In this document: piece by piece, positions 37,731-45,587 of the stretch | How the letters are laid out: the number at the start of each line of letters is the position of its first letter | Numbering within the stretch: the first letter of the stretch is position 1 | Assembly (NCBI GenBank): GCA_000384495.1 | Contig: ARQR01000001.1 | Location: forward strand, 54,551 to 118,550 | DNA from: an actinobacterium SCGC AAA015-D07 | Lineage (GTDB): Bacteria > Actinomycetota > Acidimicrobiia > Actinomarinales > Actinomarinaceae | DNA length: 64,000 nucleotides | Reading direction: 5' to 3' | Notes under the pieces: generated by a model | Databases searched by the model: none | What the model was told of the DNA's origin: nothing | Seen by the model: only the letters and a program-made list of their open reading frames with translations | Made by a program: the position numbers and the translations under genes

Positions 37731-37963
37731 CTAAGTGCTTTTTCCATTAACTCTAATATTTCACCTTCGTTTGTATGCCTTCCAGTTTCAAGTTTTGAAT
37801 AAATAAGTTCACCATTTAAATACAATTCAAAAACACCACCTGTTCCTGGAATAAGATCAATGGATTTTACTTCTTTTCCGTATTTTTCAAGTATGTCTTC
37901 TACCGTACTAACTGCACGGGGTGTATAGTTTCAAACAATACAAAATTCTAGTTTGATTTCCAT
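37727..37963 (-). CDS. SelW-like (Rdx family) selenoprotein with UGA at codon 11
   Basis: Read through the TGA at 37,933-37,931, this frame gives a 78-residue SelW/Rdx-family protein: MEIKLEFCIV-U-NYTPRAV, with the family CxxU redox pair, then DLIPGTGGVFELYLNG and IYSKLETGRHTNEGEI. These are thioredoxin-fold redox proteins of unclear substrate. Stopping at the UGA would leave ten codons, so ordinary annotation misses it. A hairpin starts 11 nt after the UGA. The real stop is TGA at 37,729-37,727 inside the TTGA overlap with the TSUP permease. TAACAT lies 6 nt before the ATG. Confidence 0.9.
37903..37919 (-). promoter_or_regulatory. Candidate SECIS hairpin of the SelW-like gene
   Basis: Eleven bases after the UGA, the minus strand reads CCGTGC-AGTTA-GTACGG, a six-pair stem (one G-U) with a five-base loop. 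This is the position and shape expected for a bacterial SECIS read by SelB, and the spacing equals that in selD. Confidence 0.7.
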
Positions 37964-37969
37964 AAACAA

Positions 37970-37975
37970 ATGTTA
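37970..37975 (-). promoter_or_regulatory. -10 hexamer TAACAT, leaderless promoter of the SelW-like gene
   Basis: TAACAT on the minus strand ends 6 nt before the ATG at 37,963. A TATAGT 11 nt from the ATG is an alternative. Confidence 0.4.
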
Positions 37976-38036
37976 CTATACGTAGCTGGATAAAAAGTTT
38001 GGAAAAACTTGCAGGTTTTTCAAATGTTTGTTAAGC

Positions 38037-38054
38037 TTGTGAATATATTCACAA
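38037..38054. promoter_or_regulatory. 18-bp perfect palindrome upstream of the second mini zinc gene
   Basis: TTGTGAATATATTCACAA is an exact palindrome 13 bases upstream of the ATG at 38,068. The position near the ribosome site suggests a repressor operator; the regulator is unknown. Confidence 0.5.
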
Positions 38055-38067
38055 AGTGGGGAATTAA

Positions 38068-38262
38068 ATGACTGACGGATTAAAAGCAAGTCAAATTAAA
38101 GGTGGAATAAGACCTTCAAAGAGTTTTGACCAGGGCAGAGTTTGTAAAGAAGAATCTTGCAATACTCAATTAAGCATCTATAACAAAAGAGAGCACTGCT
38201 TTAACCATGCTCCTGTTAAATACCCAAGAGTTAGAGGAAGAATTCTTCAAGAAACTGCATAA
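38068..38262 (+). CDS. Mini zinc-ribbon-like protein, paralogue of the one at 16,493
   Basis: A 64-residue protein with GRVCKEESCNTQLSIYNKREHC followed by FNHAP and YPRVRGR, the same C-x4-C, C-x2-H layout as its paralogue. GTGGGGAATTAA provides the ribosome site. It precedes copZ-copA by about 50 bases, but copZ seems to have its own promoter. Function unknown; small size and basic charge would allow RNA or ribosome binding. Confidence 0.65.
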   Translation: MTDGLKASQIKGGIRPSKSFDQGRVCKEESCNTQLSIYNKREHCFNHAPVKYPRVRGRILQETA

Positions 38263-38301
38263 GTTTAAAAATTCAACTTAACAATATAAACAACTAACAA
38301 T

Positions 38302-38307
38302 TATTAT
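38302..38307 (+). promoter_or_regulatory. -10 hexamer TATTAT, leaderless promoter of copZ
   Basis: TATTAT ends 6 nt before the ATG at 38,314. Confidence 0.45.
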
Positions 38308-38313
38308 TCTATT

Positions 38314-38517
38314 ATGGCTACTAATTTTAACGTTCCCGAAATAAGTTGTGATCATTGTAAAAGTACGATTGTAAACACTTTGTCAGGTGTTGAAAATATT
38401 GAATCAGTTAATGTTGACGTTCAGACAAAAAATGTAACACTGGAGTCCTCAGAAGAGATAAATTTAGATCTTGTTAAATCACTTCTTGATGAACAAGGCT
38501 ATACCGTTGTCAGCTGA
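38314..38517 (+). CDS. copZ: Copper chaperone-like HMA protein
   Basis: A 67-residue heavy-metal-associated domain. The metal-binding motif ISCDHCKSTI (CxxC) is in place and the beta-alpha-beta-beta-alpha-beta pattern is full length. It would carry Cu(I) to the P-type ATPase whose frame begins within its 3' end. It ends in TGA. Confidence 0.85.
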   Translation: MATNFNVPEISCDHCKSTIVNTLSGVENIESVNVDVQTKNVTLESSEEINLDLVKSLLDEQGYTVVS

Positions 38518-40549
38518 GACAAAAACGTTAGTTCTATCTGTTGAAGGAATGACCTGTGCAGCATGTGCTGCAAGAATAGAGAGAGTTCTAACAAAAGAAA
38601 AATCTGTCAAAGATGTAGTTGTAAACTTCCCCCTAAAAAAAGCAATCTTAGAAGTTAACCTCGAAGATAATAATTCAGATGAATATATTCAACGAATTAG
38701 ATCAATTGGATATTCAGCACAAGAAGAAATAGCCGAGGAAAAAAAAAGTAATATAAGAAAATTTCTTACTCCGTTTCTTTCTCTCATATTTACGCTTAGT
38801 ATCAACCCACTCATTGGGGCTGATCAAGGTCTCGCCGCATTAGGAATAGGTTCACTAATAATTTTTGTTTTTGGTAGAAAATTTCACGTATCTGCTTTAA
38901 AAAATATAAAAAAACTTAATTTCAATATGGATACATTAATCTCTATTGGTAGTCTCTCCTCTTTCGCCATTGGAATTTTGCCAAATAATGGAGAATTAAT
39001 GTACTTAGAGACAGGAGGATTCATAATTAGCTTCATTCTCCTTGGTAAGACTATAGAAGATATTTCAATTAAGTCATCTGTTTCAGTATCAGACTCCATA
39101 ATCGAAAGTATTCCCAAAGATGTAAATGTTTTCGAAAATCAAATAACTGTTCGCAAGCCTTTAAATCAGATTGAAATTGGTGATGTAATCATAGTTAAGA
39201 AAGGTGAAATTATTCCTCTTGATGGTGTAATCATACGTGGTAGTTCTGAAGTTGATGAAAGCGTAATCTCTGGTGAATCCGAACCTCTTACAAAAAAAGA
39301 GGGTGATGAAATTGTATCTGGTTCAATTAATCTTGGTGATGATATTGAAGTTGAAGTAGTAAAAAAAGAGGGAGAGACAACTTTAAACCATATTGAAAAA
39401 TTAATTTTGAAAGCCCAGACAAGTAAGCCTGAAGTTCAAGATCTCGTAGATAAAATAACAAATATCTTTGTTCCTTCTATTTTGATTTTAAGTTTTGCAA
39501 ACATGATATTTAAATTATTTGTATTAGAAAATGATTTTTCAGAGACAATCAGTTCAACAATTGCAATTCTTGTTGTTGCCTGCCCTTGTGCTCTAGGACT
39601 TGCAACTCCTATCGTATTATTTAGGACTGCCTCAGTTTCAAATCGTAATGGTTTTATTTTTAAAAATTTTGACTATCTTCAAAGATTCAAAAATTTAGAC
39701 ACAATAGTTTTTGATAAAACTGGAACTCTTACTTCTGGTATTTTCAAAATAGAAAGCATCTCAGATTCAAAAGGTAAAATTGTTGATGATGAAGTATTGA
39801 GAGTGCTTGCGTCTGTTGAACAAAAATCAAACCATCCTATTGCTAAAAGCATACTTTTGGAATCGGAAATAAAAAATTTGAGTCTGTTCCCTGTAGATAA
39901 TTTTATTGAAACACCAGGAATTGGTGTTAGTGGAGTTGTTGAAAACAAAAAAGTTTCTGTTTTCAGGTCGAAAGATGATTTAAAAGGGGATCTTGAATTA
40001 ATAATTGATAATGAGGAATTTAAGGTAAAGCTAGTAGAAGATAAAACTGTAAATAAAGATATCATTAAAGATCTTTCAAAAGATTATGAAATTGAAATTT
40101 TATCAGGAGACAAAACTGAAAAAGTCCAAGAAATTGGAAATGATTTAAATATCAAAAATGTGTTAGGCAATCAGTCCCCAGAAGATAAATTAAAATATAT
40201 TCAAGAAAAACAGATGGATAAAACGGTAGGTTTCATTGGCGATGGAATCAATGATTCACCTGCACTTAAACAAGCAAATGTAAGTTTATCCTTTTCTCAA
40301 AGCACACAAATCGCGCAAAGTGTTAGCGACATTATTATTTTTAAAGGGGGCCTTGAAATATTAAACAAAATTTTAAATATTTCAAAAAATTCAAATAAAA
40401 GAATTATTCAAAATTTATTTTTTGCCTTTATATATAACATAATCATGATTCCAATTGCTGTAAGTGGTAGTATTGTTCCAAGTATGGCTGCTTTAGCTAT
40501 GGCTTTATCAAGTTTATCTGTAGTTTTAAACTCATCCAGAAAACTCTAA
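38507..40549 (+). CDS. copA: Copper-translocating P1B-type ATPase
   Basis: A roughly 680-residue P1B ATPase for Cu(I) export. An N-terminal HMA domain with GMTCAAC is followed by membrane helices, the actuator motif SGESEPLT, the ion path ACPCALGLATPI, the phosphorylation site DKTGTLT, NHPIAKS and GDGINDSPAL. The start is not certain: TTG at 38,507 (preceded by AAGG, overlapping the copZ stop) is preferred, with ATG at 38,489 possible. Pairs with copZ for copper detoxification. Confidence 0.9.
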   Translation: MSAETKTLVLSVEGMTCAACAARIERVLTKEKSVKDVVVNFPLKKAILEVNLEDNNSDEYIQRIRSIGYSAQEEIAEEKKSNIRKFLTPFLSLIFTLSINPLIGADQGLAALGIGSLIIFVFGRKFHVSALKNIKKLNFNMDTLISIGSLSSFAIGILPNNGELMYLETGGFIISFILLGKTIEDISIKSSVSVSDSIIESIPKDVNVFENQITVRKPLNQIEIGDVIIVKKGEIIPLDGVIIRGSSEVDESVISGESEPLTKKEGDEIVSGSINLGDDIEVEVVKKEGETTLNHIEKLILKAQTSKPEVQDLVDKITNIFVPSILILSFANMIFKLFVLENDFSETISSTIAILVVACPCALGLATPIVLFRTASVSNRNGFIFKNFDYLQRFKNLDTIVFDKTGTLTSGIFKIESISDSKGKIVDDEVLRVLASVEQKSNHPIAKSILLESEIKNLSLFPVDNFIETPGIGVSGVVENKKVSVFRSKDDLKGDLELIIDNEEFKVKLVEDKTVNKDIIKDLSKDYEIEILSGDKTEKVQEIGNDLNIKNVLGNQSPEDKLKYIQEKQMDKTVGFIGDGINDSPALKQANVSLSFSQSTQIAQSVSDIIIFKGGLEILNKILNISKNSNKRIIQNLFFAFIYNIIMIPIAVSGSIVPSMAALAMALSSLSVVLNSSRKL

Positions 40550-40578
40550 TTTCTTTTTATATAAAATTTTTTAAATAT

Positions 40579-40584
40579 TAATCT
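40579..40584 (+). promoter_or_regulatory. -10 hexamer TAATCT, leaderless promoter of the PAC2 gene
   Basis: TAATCT ends 6 nt before the ATG at 40,591. Confidence 0.5.
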
Positions 40585-40590
40585 TCGTTT

Positions 40591-41442
40591 ATGGAAGATG
40601 TTGTTTGGTATAGAAAGCCACTTCTATCTGACCCTGTAGCAATTCTTGCTTTTGAGGGATGGAGTGACGCTGGTAACACTGCAAGTGGTTGTATTGAAAA
40701 TATTTGTGGTACCTATGATGTCGAGCCTTTCGCAGAACTTAATTCTGAGGGATTTTATAACTATCAAATGAGAAGGCCCGTTGTTGAAGTAAAAGCAATT
40801 GGGGAAAGAAATTTTCACTGGCCACAAACAACTTTTTATTCTATTGAAGATTACAAACTTAAAAGAGAAGTGATCTTAGTCTTTGGAGAAGAACCTTCAA
40901 TGAAATGGAAAAAATATTCACAGAATATATCAGAAGTACTAATTGAACTTGGGGTAAAAAGAGCAGTTACTTTAGGTGCATTCTTTGGCCAAGTTGCACA
41001 TACTTTACCAGTACCAATATTTGGTGTAAGCGATGATCCAACTTTTAATTCAAGATTTAATGTACTTCCAACAAATTATTCTGGACCTACTGGAATTACT
41101 AGTGTTGTTGGCCATGACTTAAGAAGTAACGGAATAGAAACTTCAGGCTTATGGGCAGCAGTTCCCCATTATTTAAGTTCTGGCGCTTACCCAAAGGGTA
41201 TTGGTGCCTTAATGAATAAAACTTCTGAAATCTTAAAAATTGATATAGATGATTCAGGTATTCAATCAGAAGGACAACAGTTTGATACAAAAATTAGTAA
41301 AGCTATGGAGAACTCTGAAGATCTCGCTGAATACGTATCAAAACTTGAAGAGGCAGAAGTAAGCATTGAAGATAGTTTCTCAGAGGATAATCTAGTCGAG
41401 GAAATTGAAGATTTTCTTAATAGTGAAGGTAGAGAGTTTTAG
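40591..41442 (+). CDS. PAC2-family protein
   Basis: A 283-residue PAC2 (proteasome assembly chaperone 2-like) protein, common in Actinobacteria and archaea. LLSDPVAILAFEGWSDAGNTASGCI at the N-terminus and the region LGAFFGQVAHTLPVP with GPTGITSVVGHDLR are typical. Actinobacterial members may relate to proteasome or protein quality control, but function is unproven. The C-terminus is acidic. Its stop shares TTAG with the bS22-like gene. Confidence 0.85.
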   Translation: MEDVVWYRKPLLSDPVAILAFEGWSDAGNTASGCIENICGTYDVEPFAELNSEGFYNYQMRRPVVEVKAIGERNFHWPQTTFYSIEDYKLKREVILVFGEEPSMKWKKYSQNISEVLIELGVKRAVTLGAFFGQVAHTLPVPIFGVSDDPTFNSRFNVLPTNYSGPTGITSVVGHDLRSNGIETSGLWAAVPHYLSSGAYPKGIGALMNKTSEILKIDIDDSGIQSEGQQFDTKISKAMENSEDLAEYVSKLEEAEVSIEDSFSEDNLVEEIEDFLNSEGREF

Positions 41443-41534
41443 ACAGACTTCTTTTTATGTCTATTTGATTTACGACGTTTTCGGTATTTATGTTTAGACA
41501 TTTTCTTACGTCTTTTTTTAATCAAAGATCCCAT
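41439..41534 (-). CDS. Small basic ribosomal protein bS22 (AURKAIP1/COX24-like)
   Basis: A 31-residue, Arg/Lys-rich protein starting MGSLIKKRRKKMSKHKYRK, the conserved pattern of the bS22/mS38 family found on actinobacterial 30S subunits and in mitochondria. It is below normal gene-calling length. ATG is at 41,534; a TAAAAT hexamer lies 8 nt upstream and AAAGGAT further out. The last codon overlaps the PAC2 stop as TTAG. Confidence 0.85.
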   Translation of the reverse strand: MGSLIKKRRKKMSKHKYRKRRKSNRHKKKSV

Positions 41535-41603
41535 AAAATTTAATTTTATCCTTTTTTCGTACTGCGAAATTCTAACCCAAGTAGATTAATATAGTTAAAT
41601 CTT

Positions 41604-42449
41604 TTAAGAAAAATTATTGTCATACTTTTCTAATGCGGAAATTAATGCTTCTTGGCCTCTATTGTCTTTTGGAGATTTTCTTTTTGCCCAAAAGCCCCAA
41701 GTAATCATTGATAAAATCTGAAATAATTCCATTTTTGTTTTAATTTGATCATTGTTAATTCCAATTTTTGAATAAATATCATTAATTATTTTGGTATTAT
41801 CTTCTAGCTCGTTCTGCCATATAAAATCTGCGTAGTCAAAGAATGGATCTCCTTGTGATGAGTATTCCCAGTCAATCAAATATGCTTTTTCTTTAAAATA
41901 AACAAAATTAGCATGGTAGAGGTCTTGATGACATGGCTTACTATCAAGGCCAATTTTGTTAAGTTCTTTGACTATCTCTTCGCCGACAGTTTTTGCTTCA
42001 TATTCAATTTTGTCATTCGTTTTGACTAATTTTTTAAAAACGTTGAGAGGAGAGAAATTTTCTCTAAATTTAAGTTCTGAATTATGCAGAATAGTTAGTA
42101 GGTTCAATGCGTCATCTCTAAATTTTATATCAAGCATATCGGTTGATTTAAAAGTATATAAATCTTCAAAATATTCAGAAATTTTTAGACCAGTTTCTTC
42201 TTCAAATACAATTAATGGCAATGATATTCCGATACTCTGAATGAGTTTTTCATTATATCCTTCAGATATTCTGTTAATTAAATCTGGATTTTCTCCAGGC
42301 ACTCTAAGAACAAATTTTTTATCATCTATTTCAACTTTATAGTTAAGATTTGTAATACTTCCCAAAGTAGAAATTTTGTATTTACTCTCATCTTTGATTG
42401 ATGAAATGTCGAATCTATTAAAAATATCTACTATATCTCTTGTATCCAT
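41604..42449 (-). CDS. Choline/ethanolamine kinase-like phosphotransferase
   Basis: A 281-residue kinase of the aminoglycoside phosphotransferase/choline kinase fold. The catalytic loop reads KPCHQDLYHANFVYF and the metal-binding loop LIDWEYSSQGDPFFDYADF, which is characteristic of choline, ethanolamine and thiamine kinases (LicA, ThiK). Substrate is not resolved. It is divergent from the small membrane protein with just 26 bases between starts. Confidence 0.8.
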   Translation of the reverse strand: MDTRDIVDIFNRFDISSIKDESKYKISTLGSITNLNYKVEIDDKKFVLRVPGENPDLINRISEGYNEKLIQSIGISLPLIVFEEETGLKISEYFEDLYTFKSTDMLDIKFRDDALNLLTILHNSELKFRENFSPLNVFKKLVKTNDKIEYEAKTVGEEIVKELNKIGLDSKPCHQDLYHANFVYFKEKAYLIDWEYSSQGDPFFDYADFIWQNELEDNTKIINDIYSKIGINNDQIKTKMELFQILSMITWGFWAKRKSPKDNRGQEALISALEKYDNNFS

Positions 42450-42475
42450 TATTTTATTATGATAACAATAATGTC

Positions 42476-42676
42476 ATGAATGACCCATTTGCACTCGATT
42501 TAACTATAAGACTTCTAATGTTAGGCCTTGGCTCAGCTATGTTTGCTGGTAGCTTTCTTGCTTTTATAAATAAAGATAAAAACGATAATGAGTTTTATAA
42601 ATCAAGAACAATTTTTTTGGGGACAATAGGATTCATAATTACTGCATGGACAGTTGCTTCTTTGCTAAATAATTAA
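42476..42676 (+). CDS. Small two-helix membrane protein
   Basis: A 66-residue protein with two membrane helices (about residues 9-30 and 43-63) and a short charged loop NKDKNDNEFYKS. It resembles small hypothetical membrane proteins of actinobacteria, but I do not recognise a named family. Start is the ATG at 42,476 (MNDPFALDL); the in-frame codon at 42,440 lies inside the divergent kinase gene. Confidence 0.6.
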   Translation: MNDPFALDLTIRLLMLGLGSAMFAGSFLAFINKDKNDNEFYKSRTIFLGTIGFIITAWTVASLLNN

Positions 42677-42721
42677 AAACAAAAATTTTTAGATTAGTAT
42701 ATTCTTTAAACGTGAGGAAAA

Positions 42722-43285
42722 ATGCTTTCAGATAAAGATATTAAAAAAGCCTTAGAAGATAAGTGGATCGAAATATCACCATTAGATCAAGGATATATAC
42801 AACCCTCCAGTGTTGATTTAAGGGTCGGGACAGAATTCAGAGTTTTTGAAAATCATAAATATAGTCATATAGATCCGAAATCACCCCAGGAAGATTTAAC
42901 TACTCTAGTGGAGGCTTCAAAGGACGAACCATTTGTCCTCCATCCTGGTGAATTTGTTTTGGGCACAACCTATGAAAAAGTTGCTTTATCAAATAAGATT
43001 GTTGCAAGACTGGAAGGTAAGTCATCACTAGGTAGGATAGGTTTATTAATTCACTCAACTGCAGGATTTGTTGATCCTGGATTTTCAGGTTATTTAACAT
43101 TAGAACTTTCAAATGTTGCAAACTTACCAATCAAAATATATCCAGAGATGAAAATTGGACAAATATCTTTCTATTATTTGAATTCACCTTCAGAGGCTGA
43201 GTATGGTGACGTCAGCTATGGAAGTAAGTATCAAGGCCAAGAAGGGCCTACACCAAGTAAAAGCCATAGCGATTTTAGCAGCTAA
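42722..43285 (+). CDS. dcd: dCTP deaminase (bifunctional dCTP deaminase/dUTPase type)
   Basis: A 187-residue trimeric dCTP deaminase. The key run [26 protein letters not shown] (in part) matches the mycobacterial enzyme that converts dCTP straight to dUMP, and SSVDLRVG is the second family motif. GTGAGGAAAA gives a ribosome site. The stop overlaps the DUF554 start by one base. Confidence 0.93.
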   Translation: MLSDKDIKKALEDKWIEISPLDQGYIQPSSVDLRVGTEFRVFENHKYSHIDPKSPQEDLTTLVEASKDEPFVLHPGEFVLGTTYEKVALSNKIVARLEGKSSLGRIGLLIHSTAGFVDPGFSGYLTLELSNVANLPIKIYPEMKIGQISFYYLNSPSEAEYGDVSYGSKYQGQEGPTPSKSHSDFSS

Positions 43286-43968
43286 TGATCCCAGGAATTG
43301 GAACGCTAATTAATGGATTTGGTGTTATTGTCTCTGGTATTCTTGCCAGAATAATTTTTAAAAAAGAACTCAAAAACTTTGATGAAAATCTCCTGCCACT
43401 CGGTCTTTTAGTTTTGGCTTTAGGGTTTAGAGAAACTTTAAAAAGTCCAGATTTTATATTCACCCTTTTTGCTGTGATAGTTGGCTCAATTATTGGAAGC
43501 TATTTAAAGATTGAAGATAGAGTAAAAAATTTTGGAGATTATCTCTATTTAAAATTTGAAAAAGGTGAAAGTGACCAAACTAAATTTATAGAAAGTTATC
43601 TAACAACTACATTAATCGTAATTACTGGACCACTAGCAATTATTGGGCCTTTCTTTGATGTTGTTGAGTCGAACTTAGAATTATTATTAATAAAAACTGC
43701 TTTAGACTGTTTCCTTGTAATTTTCATAACTTCAAGTGGTGGTAAAGGAGCCGTATACTCGGGTGTCTCAATATTGATCTATCAAGGAATATTTACTTTG
43801 TTTGCTTTATTAATTAATACAAATATTGAACAACAAATATCTGACTCGATTGCAGGAATTGGAGGCGTATTGTTAATTGGTGTTGGAATAAACTTGTTAG
43901 GATTAAAAAAAATTCCCGTAGGAAATTATATGCTTAGTCTTTTTGTTCCGTTTCTTCTAGCATTTTAA
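43285..43968 (+). CDS. DUF554 membrane protein
   Basis: A 227-residue protein with about seven membrane helices and DUF554 hallmarks: PGIGTLINGFGVIVSGILAR at the start, AVIVGSIIGSYLKIEDRV, and TSSGGKGAVYSGVSIL. Function is unknown; the fold may be a transporter. Translationally coupled to dcd. Its 3' end overlaps the convergent acyltransferase by 35 bases. Confidence 0.82.
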   Translation: MIPGIGTLINGFGVIVSGILARIIFKKELKNFDENLLPLGLLVLALGFRETLKSPDFIFTLFAVIVGSIIGSYLKIEDRVKNFGDYLYLKFEKGESDQTKFIESYLTTTLIVITGPLAIIGPFFDVVESNLELLLIKTALDCFLVIFITSSGGKGAVYSGVSILIYQGIFTLFALLINTNIEQQISDSIAGIGGVLLIGVGINLLGLKKIPVGNYMLSLFVPFLLAF

Positions 43969-44605
43969 ATTCTCTTAAAGCTCCTTCCACCCCTTCAAAA
44001 AGTGAAATAATTTTTTTAGACTCTTCTTCAAATGACATAGATACAAACTGTTCTTTTTGTACATGAAACCTTCTATTTTTAAAATCTAACTCGATTGGTA
44101 AGTAAGGTATATCCAGTTCTTTTGCCAAATAATAAAATCCACTTCTAAATTTTTTTACCTGCTCTGTCCCAGCTTCTGGAGCAATTGCAAGAATGTATTC
44201 TTCCATTTTTGAAAATTCGTCTATAGCACCCTTTATTAATCCTTTTGATTTATTTCTATAAACTGGTATTCCTCCAAGTTTTAAAAGTATTATTTTTTGC
44301 AACCACCCTAAAGGCCAGGGAATTCCTAAACGATCAACATCTTTTGAAAAAGTATAAGGGCTTGGAAGTCTGGTAAATATCCACCTTGCACCAAAAAAAT
44401 TTATCTTTAAATCCAAGGCCAATACTGCAAGAAGTGCGTACCAGGCATCTCTATTTGCTGTATGAGGTACTCCAATTAATATTATTTTTTTATAGTTCGG
44501 AAATTCACCTGTAATTTCCCAGTTTGAAAGTTTAAGTATTCTCCTACTCAAAGGACCTAGAAAAACTCTTTTCTTTCTGGGAACTTTATTTGGTATAAAA
44601 ATCAT
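43934..44605 (-). CDS. 1-acyl-glycerol-3-phosphate acyltransferase-like protein
   Basis: A 223-residue lysophospholipid acyltransferase homologue with the catalytic HX4D motif (PHTANRDAW) and PEAGTEQVKKFRSGFYYLA at the glycerol-phosphate-binding site. Probably acts on a lipid precursor at the membrane. The ATG at 44,605 is chosen because it gives the normal N-terminus; it overlaps the asd 3' end by 20 bases. Exact acceptor unknown. Confidence 0.75.
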   Translation of the reverse strand: MIFIPNKVPRKKRVFLGPLSRRILKLSNWEITGEFPNYKKIILIGVPHTANRDAWYALLAVLALDLKINFFGARWIFTRLPSPYTFSKDVDRLGIPWPLGWLQKIILLKLGGIPVYRNKSKGLIKGAIDEFSKMEEYILAIAPEAGTEQVKKFRSGFYYLAKELDIPYLPIELDFKNRRFHVQKEQFVSMSFEEESKKIISLFEGVEGALREFKMLEETEQKD

Positions 44606-45587
44606 TTTTGTATAGGTGGTTAGCAATTTGAACAGCATTCAATGCTGCTCCTTTTAAGAGATTGTCACCAACTGCCCAGAAGTTTAGTATTTTATTGCTT
44701 GTAAGACCGGATCTCATTCTAGAGACTAAGATGTTTTTATTTCCTTGAGCATCAAGAGGTGTCGGATAAGTTTCTTTCCAGTATTCTACACCTTCAAATG
44801 CTTCCAATGATTCAATAGCAGATTCAACATCAACATCTTTTTCAAATGTTGCAGTACAAAATATACCATGTCCAGTTTCAACACCTACCCTTGCATTAGA
44901 TGGCTCAACATTTAAGTCCGGTATATCCAAAATCTTTTTTGACTCATTAGAAAACTTCATTTCTTCATCTGAGTATCCATTTTCTGTAATATTTCCAGCA
45001 ATTGGAATTACATTCTTCGCTATCTGGGATTGATAATATTTTTCATCAGGCGCTGATCCTGGTGTTGAAAGGTTAGCAAGTTCATTTTCCAACGATTCAA
45101 TTGCACTCTTGCCTGAACCTGAAACAGCTTGATATGAAACTGGAACAATACTTAATAAATTAAAAATATCGTGTAATGGTTTTAAAGCCATAACAAGGGC
45201 CATAGTTGTACAGTTTGGATTGGCTATAATTTTCGAATCGTTTTTTATTATGTCTTCATTAATACCGTAAACAACAAGAGGAACTGTTTTTTCCATTCTG
45301 AAAGATGATGAATTATCGATTACGAAAGCGCCTTTGTCTACAAATTGATTTGCAAATTCTCTTGATCTTTCTCCTCCAGCTGAAAACAAAGCAATATCGC
45401 ATGATTCAATATTTTTTGAACTTAACTCTCTAATGGCAACTTCTTTTCCATTAACTTGCAGTGTTTTGCCTTCAGACTCTTTGGATGCATAAAGATGGTA
45501 TTCAACAGAATTGTCAAAATATTCTTCACAGAGCTCAATTATATTTCGCCCTACAAGACCAGTAGCTCCAACTATTGAGATTTTCAT
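44586..45587 (-). CDS. asd: Aspartate-semialdehyde dehydrogenase
   Basis: Asd reduces aspartyl phosphate to aspartate semialdehyde, the branch point to lysine, threonine and methionine. The 333-residue protein has the NADP site VGATGLVGRNI, the catalytic Cys in NPNCTTMAL, and the His in VGVETGHG. It follows lysC without a gap. Confidence 0.95.
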   Translation of the reverse strand: MKISIVGATGLVGRNIIELCEEYFDNSVEYHLYASKESEGKTLQVNGKEVAIRELSSKNIESCDIALFSAGGERSREFANQFVDKGAFVIDNSSSFRMEKTVPLVVYGINEDIIKNDSKIIANPNCTTMALVMALKPLHDIFNLLSIVPVSYQAVSGSGKSAIESLENELANLSTPGSAPDEKYYQSQIAKNVIPIAGNITENGYSDEEMKFSNESKKILDIPDLNVEPSNARVGVETGHGIFCTATFEKDVDVESAIESLEAFEGVEYWKETYPTPLDAQGNKNILVSRMRSGLTSNKILNFWAVGDNLLKGAALNAVQIANHLYKNDFYTK

